Shown: positions 12,854-15,376 of the stretch, piece by piece
Layout of the letters: every line of letters starts with the position of its first letter
Numbering within the stretch: position 1 is the stretch's first letter
Assembly: GCA_030691775.1 (NCBI GenBank)
Contig: JAUYDN010000152.1
Coordinates: 1-15,376 of the forward strand
Length of the DNA stretch: 15,376 bases
Direction: 5' to 3'
Source: Dehalococcoidia bacterium
Lineage (GTDB): Bacteria; Chloroflexota; Dehalococcoidia; Dehalococcoidales; Fen-1064
Program-made: the position numbers and the translations under genes
Notes under the pieces: model-generated
Told to the model about the DNA's origin: nothing
Seen by the model: the letters and a program-made list of their open reading frames with translations, nothing else
Database searches by the model: none

Positions 12854-13480
12854 ATGCCGAAGAGTAACAAATCGCTTGTCCTTCCCGTCCCACCCCTTTT
12901 CATCATACTCTCCGGTCCGTCCGGAGTAGGCAAAGATGCCATCCTCACCCGCCTCAAGGCAGAAAAAAACAGTCTGCAGTTCGTGACTACCATGACAACC
13001 CGTCCCCGCCGCCCCGCTGAAATTGACGGCGTCGATTACCGCTTCGTGACTAAAGCTCACTTCGAGAAGCTGATGGCGAAGAACGAACTGCTGGAATCCG
13101 CCAACGTCTACGGCAACTGGTACGGCGTGCCCAAACAGGCAGTGAGAGACGCCCTGGATAAAGGCAAGGATGTCATCGTCAAGGTTGATGTGCAGGGCGC
13201 GGCGACAATCAAGAAGATTGCCCCGGAAGCAGTCTTCATCTTCCTCATGCCACCGTCACTTGAGGAACTGGGTAACAGGCTCAGGTTACGTTACACGGAG
13301 AAGCCGCCGGAACTGGCGGTGCGGTTGCAAGCGGCACAGGATGAAATGAAGCAAGTATCCAGATTCGATTACGTGGTAATGAATAACAGCGGCGGTATTA
13401 ACGAAGCGGCTTCCCGGATAAAAGCCATAATCACTGCGGAGAAGTGCCGGGTCGTACCCCGCAGAATTATCCTCCCCTGA
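12854..13480 (+). CDS. gmk: Guanylate kinase, 208 aa
   Basis: Phosphorylates GMP to GDP with ATP in the cytoplasm. P-loop GPSGVGKD (21-28). The GMP-binding segment has TTRPRRPAEIDGVDYRFV (48-65) and the VYGNWYGVP stretch (85-93). VDVQGA (111-116) is the Walker-B-like strand. The length is typical. In the lid, RLRYTEKPPELAVRL (144-158) stands where many Gmk proteins have R-G-T-E-x-x-E-x-I-x-x-R-L, so Tyr-Thr-Glu replaces the common Gly-Thr-Glu and the Arg is kept. No ribosome binding site is visible before ATG 12854; translational coupling to remA is possible. No rpoZ follows, unlike the arrangement in Bacillus. Confidence 0.95.
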   Translation: MPKSNKSLVLPVPPLFIILSGPSGVGKDAILTRLKAEKNSLQFVTTMTTRPRRPAEIDGVDYRFVTKAHFEKLMAKNELLESANVYGNWYGVPKQAVRDALDKGKDVIVKVDVQGAATIKKIAPEAVFIFLMPPSLEELGNRLRLRYTEKPPELAVRLQAAQDEMKQVSRFDYVVMNNSGGINEAASRIKAIITAEKCRVVPRRIILP

Positions 13481-13581
13481 TACCCACACCTGCAAATCTC
13501 AAGTTCCAAGAAACAAACACCAAACAAATTCGAATCTACAATAACCAAAGCGTCGCACACACAGCACAGTCGGCGCGGGGA

Positions 13582-13731
13582 AAAAGGCGGGGATTAGTAT
13601 TTAGAGTTTAGAAATTAGAGTTTTCTCGCCAAGTCCTAAACTCTTAACAATTATCATACTCAAATTCTCATATATCCAGGTGGGAAAAGGCGGGGATTAG
13701 TATTTAGAGTTTAGAAATTAGAGCTTTCTCG
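13582..13731. repeat. Two 47-bp direct repeats built from heptads
   Basis: Copies at 13582-13628 and 13685-13731 are identical except for one base (T at 13621, C at 13724) and start 103 bases apart. Each begins AAAAGGCGGG and contains the units GATTAGT, ATTTAGA, GTTTAGA, AATTAGA before TTTCTCG. The second copy ends next to the stop codon of the MATE gene. The rest of the gmk-MATE gap (13481-13581) is AC-rich and shows no gene or clear terminator. Confidence 0.85.
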
Positions 13732-13732
13732 T

Positions 13733-15178
13733 TTATACTGCTTTCCGCTTCCACCTGCCGGTTTTGAAATAGATGCTATAGGCTACCGCCCCCACCAGCA
13801 AGCTGGCAACCATTGCCCAGCGCACCCCCTGGACACCCAGGTCGGTTATCTTTGGTAGAAATACAGCCAGCGGTAATAATACAACCCAGGTAGCCGCTAT
13901 GCTGACAAGCATCGGTGGCAGTGTATCACCGGCGCCGGAAATCGAGTTCTGCAGTCCGGTAGAGAGACCGTTGAGCAGGTAACCGGTAGCCCCGATTCTC
14001 AAAAACATACCGCCCATCTCGATAAGACCCGCTTCCCTGGTAAAAATGCTCATGATTGGCTCTGCCCAGAGCAATACTGCCACCGCGCACACGCTCATGA
14101 AACCCGCCGAGAGACCGGTTGCCAGCCATCCGGTCGTTTCCGCCCGGCCCGCCTGCCGCGCGCCCAGGTTTTGCCCCACCAGCACTCCGGCTCCCGTACC
14201 TATGCCCACACCAGGCATGAAGACAAACATTTCTACTCTCTGGTTGAGCGTATGTGCCGCCACCGCCAGCGTCCCGAACGGTGATATGACCCTCAGCAAC
14301 AACATCTGCCCGAAATTTCTTTCCATTCCCATAATCATGGCAGGCGCCCCTATCTTTACCATCCTCCATATCATTTTCAGGTCCAAACGGAAATTGCTGA
14401 ACGTCAGCTTCAACCTGGTCCTGCCGATTGCTAGAATCCACAGCGAGATGACCATTCCCAGTGCCTGACCGATTATCATACTTAAAGCCGCGCCGCGTAC
14501 TCCCATCTGCGGAAAGACCAGGAGCCCGAAGACCAGGAGTGGACTCAATACTAACTGCACCGAGCGCGTAAAGGCATGTATCACCATCGGCGTGAGCGAA
14601 TCTCCGGCGGCTTGCATGATGCTGAAAGCTACCAGCCACATGGAGTAAGCCACCCACCCTCCGAACAACACCTGCATGTATGCCACGCCTTCTATGACGA
14701 CAGCCTCTTTCAAACCGAAGAAACCCAATATCGGTTCAGCCAGCGTGACCCCCAGCACAGTGACGATAACACCAATGATAACACTCACAATCAAGGCTTG
14801 CCTGACGATATGGTTGGCGGTCGTGTTATCTCCCGCTCCGACCGCCCGTGCCACCATCGCCCGGGTGCCGGTCACGAAACCCATCATCGCGGATAGAATC
14901 AGCATGTGGATGATGAAGGCAACCCCGACACCCGCCACCGCGTTCGAACCCAGCCTGCCAATCCATATCATATCGACAGTCTGTCCAACCATGTAAAGGG
15001 CATTATGGATGACTATGGGCCAGGACAGGGTGAGCAGGTTCCGGATGACACTACCTTTGGTCCAGTCCCGTGCTGGAGTCGCAGGTCTTCCTCCAGGGGC
15101 GCTCACTTCTCCTGCCCCTGTGGTATAAACCCGCTCTTCCTCAGAAGTCCTGATTTCATCCGCCTTCCGTTTACCCAC
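13733..15178 (-). CDS. MATE family efflux transporter, 481 aa
   Basis: A multidrug/toxin extrusion transporter of the NorM/DinF-like type, length typical. A hydrophilic N-terminus of about 45 residues precedes about twelve hydrophobic segments, beginning with the LLTLSWPIVIHNALYMVGQT helix (about 48-67). The two-fold MATE repeat shows as VDMIWIGRLGSNAVAGVGVA in the first half and the matching LRVISPFGTLAVAAHTLNQR in the second. GAGVLVGQNLGA and ISGAGDTLPPML are typical of the second half. It exports drugs or metabolites with Na+ or H+ coupling; the substrate cannot be read from sequence. Start is GTG 15178, with GAGGAGGG about 4 nt upstream and no better internal start nearby. It is a single gene on the minus strand. 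Confidence 0.93.
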   Translation of the reverse strand: MGKRKADEIRTSEEERVYTTGAGEVSAPGGRPATPARDWTKGSVIRNLLTLSWPIVIHNALYMVGQTVDMIWIGRLGSNAVAGVGVAFIIHMLILSAMMGFVTGTRAMVARAVGAGDNTTANHIVRQALIVSVIIGVIVTVLGVTLAEPILGFFGLKEAVVIEGVAYMQVLFGGWVAYSMWLVAFSIMQAAGDSLTPMVIHAFTRSVQLVLSPLLVFGLLVFPQMGVRGAALSMIIGQALGMVISLWILAIGRTRLKLTFSNFRLDLKMIWRMVKIGAPAMIMGMERNFGQMLLLRVISPFGTLAVAAHTLNQRVEMFVFMPGVGIGTGAGVLVGQNLGARQAGRAETTGWLATGLSAGFMSVCAVAVLLWAEPIMSIFTREAGLIEMGGMFLRIGATGYLLNGLSTGLQNSISGAGDTLPPMLVSIAATWVVLLPLAVFLPKITDLGVQGVRWAMVASLLVGAVAYSIYFKTGRWKRKAV

Positions 15179-15207
15179 CTGCCCTCCTCGATGACAATGG
15201 ATGTCCT

Positions 15208-15238
15208 AATATACCGCATTACGTGATAATTTGACCAA
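15208..15238 (-). promoter_or_regulatory. Candidate promoter of the MATE gene
   Basis: On the minus strand, TATATT (15213-15208) is a good -10. TGGTCA (15237-15232) with an 18-nt spacer, or TTGGTC with 19, is a weaker -35. The leader to GTG 15178 would be about 23-25 nt and includes the GAGGAGGG. Confidence 0.4.
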
Positions 15239-15376
15239 TCCACATTCAAATGGTGTTAGTTTAAACAGAGATTTGTGAAGGTCTGGATTCCCGCTCCCGT
15301 ATCGGAGGCTGTTAAAAAATGAGGCTATTTTTGTTTGGGGTTATGATATTGCTCTGCGGCTAATACCTTTGTCATT
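15239..15376. other. Terminal noncoding stretch with repeat fragment
   Basis: GTCTGGATTCCCGCTCC (15281-15297) and a CTCC-CGTATC-GGAG hairpin-like stretch resemble the repeat fragments at 452-480 and 1719. No gene is visible to the window end. Confidence 0.4.

Noticed and set aside
12520..12993. 157-codon minus-strand frame over remA-gmk
   Set aside because: It is antisense to two well-supported genes in a conserved order.

Overview
The window looks like chromosomal DNA from a strictly anaerobic bacterium. The evidence is a selenocysteine formate dehydrogenase with an NADH-dehydrogenase-like FeS/flavin partner set and NfnAB-type transhydrogenase subunits. A RemA(DUF370)-gmk pair is typical of Gram-positive and Chloroflexota-type genomes, and the gaps are rich in short palindromic and 7-nt repeats. 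A Dehalococcoidia-like Chloroflexota is my best guess. That is an inference; no rRNA or tRNA gene is present to settle it.

Left part (1-2918): a repeat-rich accessory zone. It holds several perfect hairpins, a decayed GIY-YIG endonuclease gene (about 122-410), a small membrane-anchored protein gene that appears frameshifted (674-1052, minus), and a palindromic element between two copies of a heptad array (1074-1249). Next is a 67-residue protein gene with a textbook promoter (1338-1541, minus). It ends with an AT-rich DUF3644/HEPN-type gene (1941-2918, plus), a candidate defence or toxin RNase that converges on the next operon with 8 bases between stop codons.

Centre (2927-12291, minus strand): a five-gene redox operon, in transcription order NuoE-like, a NuoF-GltD fusion (1026 aa), FdhA, NfnA-like, NfnB-like. 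FdhA would be read as two proteins by a naive gene caller. The in-frame UGA at 7247-7249 sits exactly where formate dehydrogenases carry selenocysteine, and a bacterial SECIS hairpin follows at the right distance. I therefore annotate one 922-residue selenoprotein. Together the genes specify a soluble formate dehydrogenase linked to NAD(P) through NuoE/NuoF, with two NfnB-like flavin/NADP modules (one fused, one free) and one NfnA-like module. This suggests formate/NAD(P)H/ferredoxin electron distribution, possibly flavin-based bifurcation. The gaps inside the operon carry heptad repeats, in two cases as inverted arrays, and one holds a 137-bp MITE-like palindrome.

Right part (12328-15376): a divergent regulatory region with a candidate operator and a strong stem-loop, then remA-like and gmk on the plus strand. 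A gap with two 47-bp direct repeats built from heptads follows, then a minus-strand MATE-family exporter with a GTG start and a good ribosome binding site. The last 140 bases hold only a fragment of a dispersed repeat.
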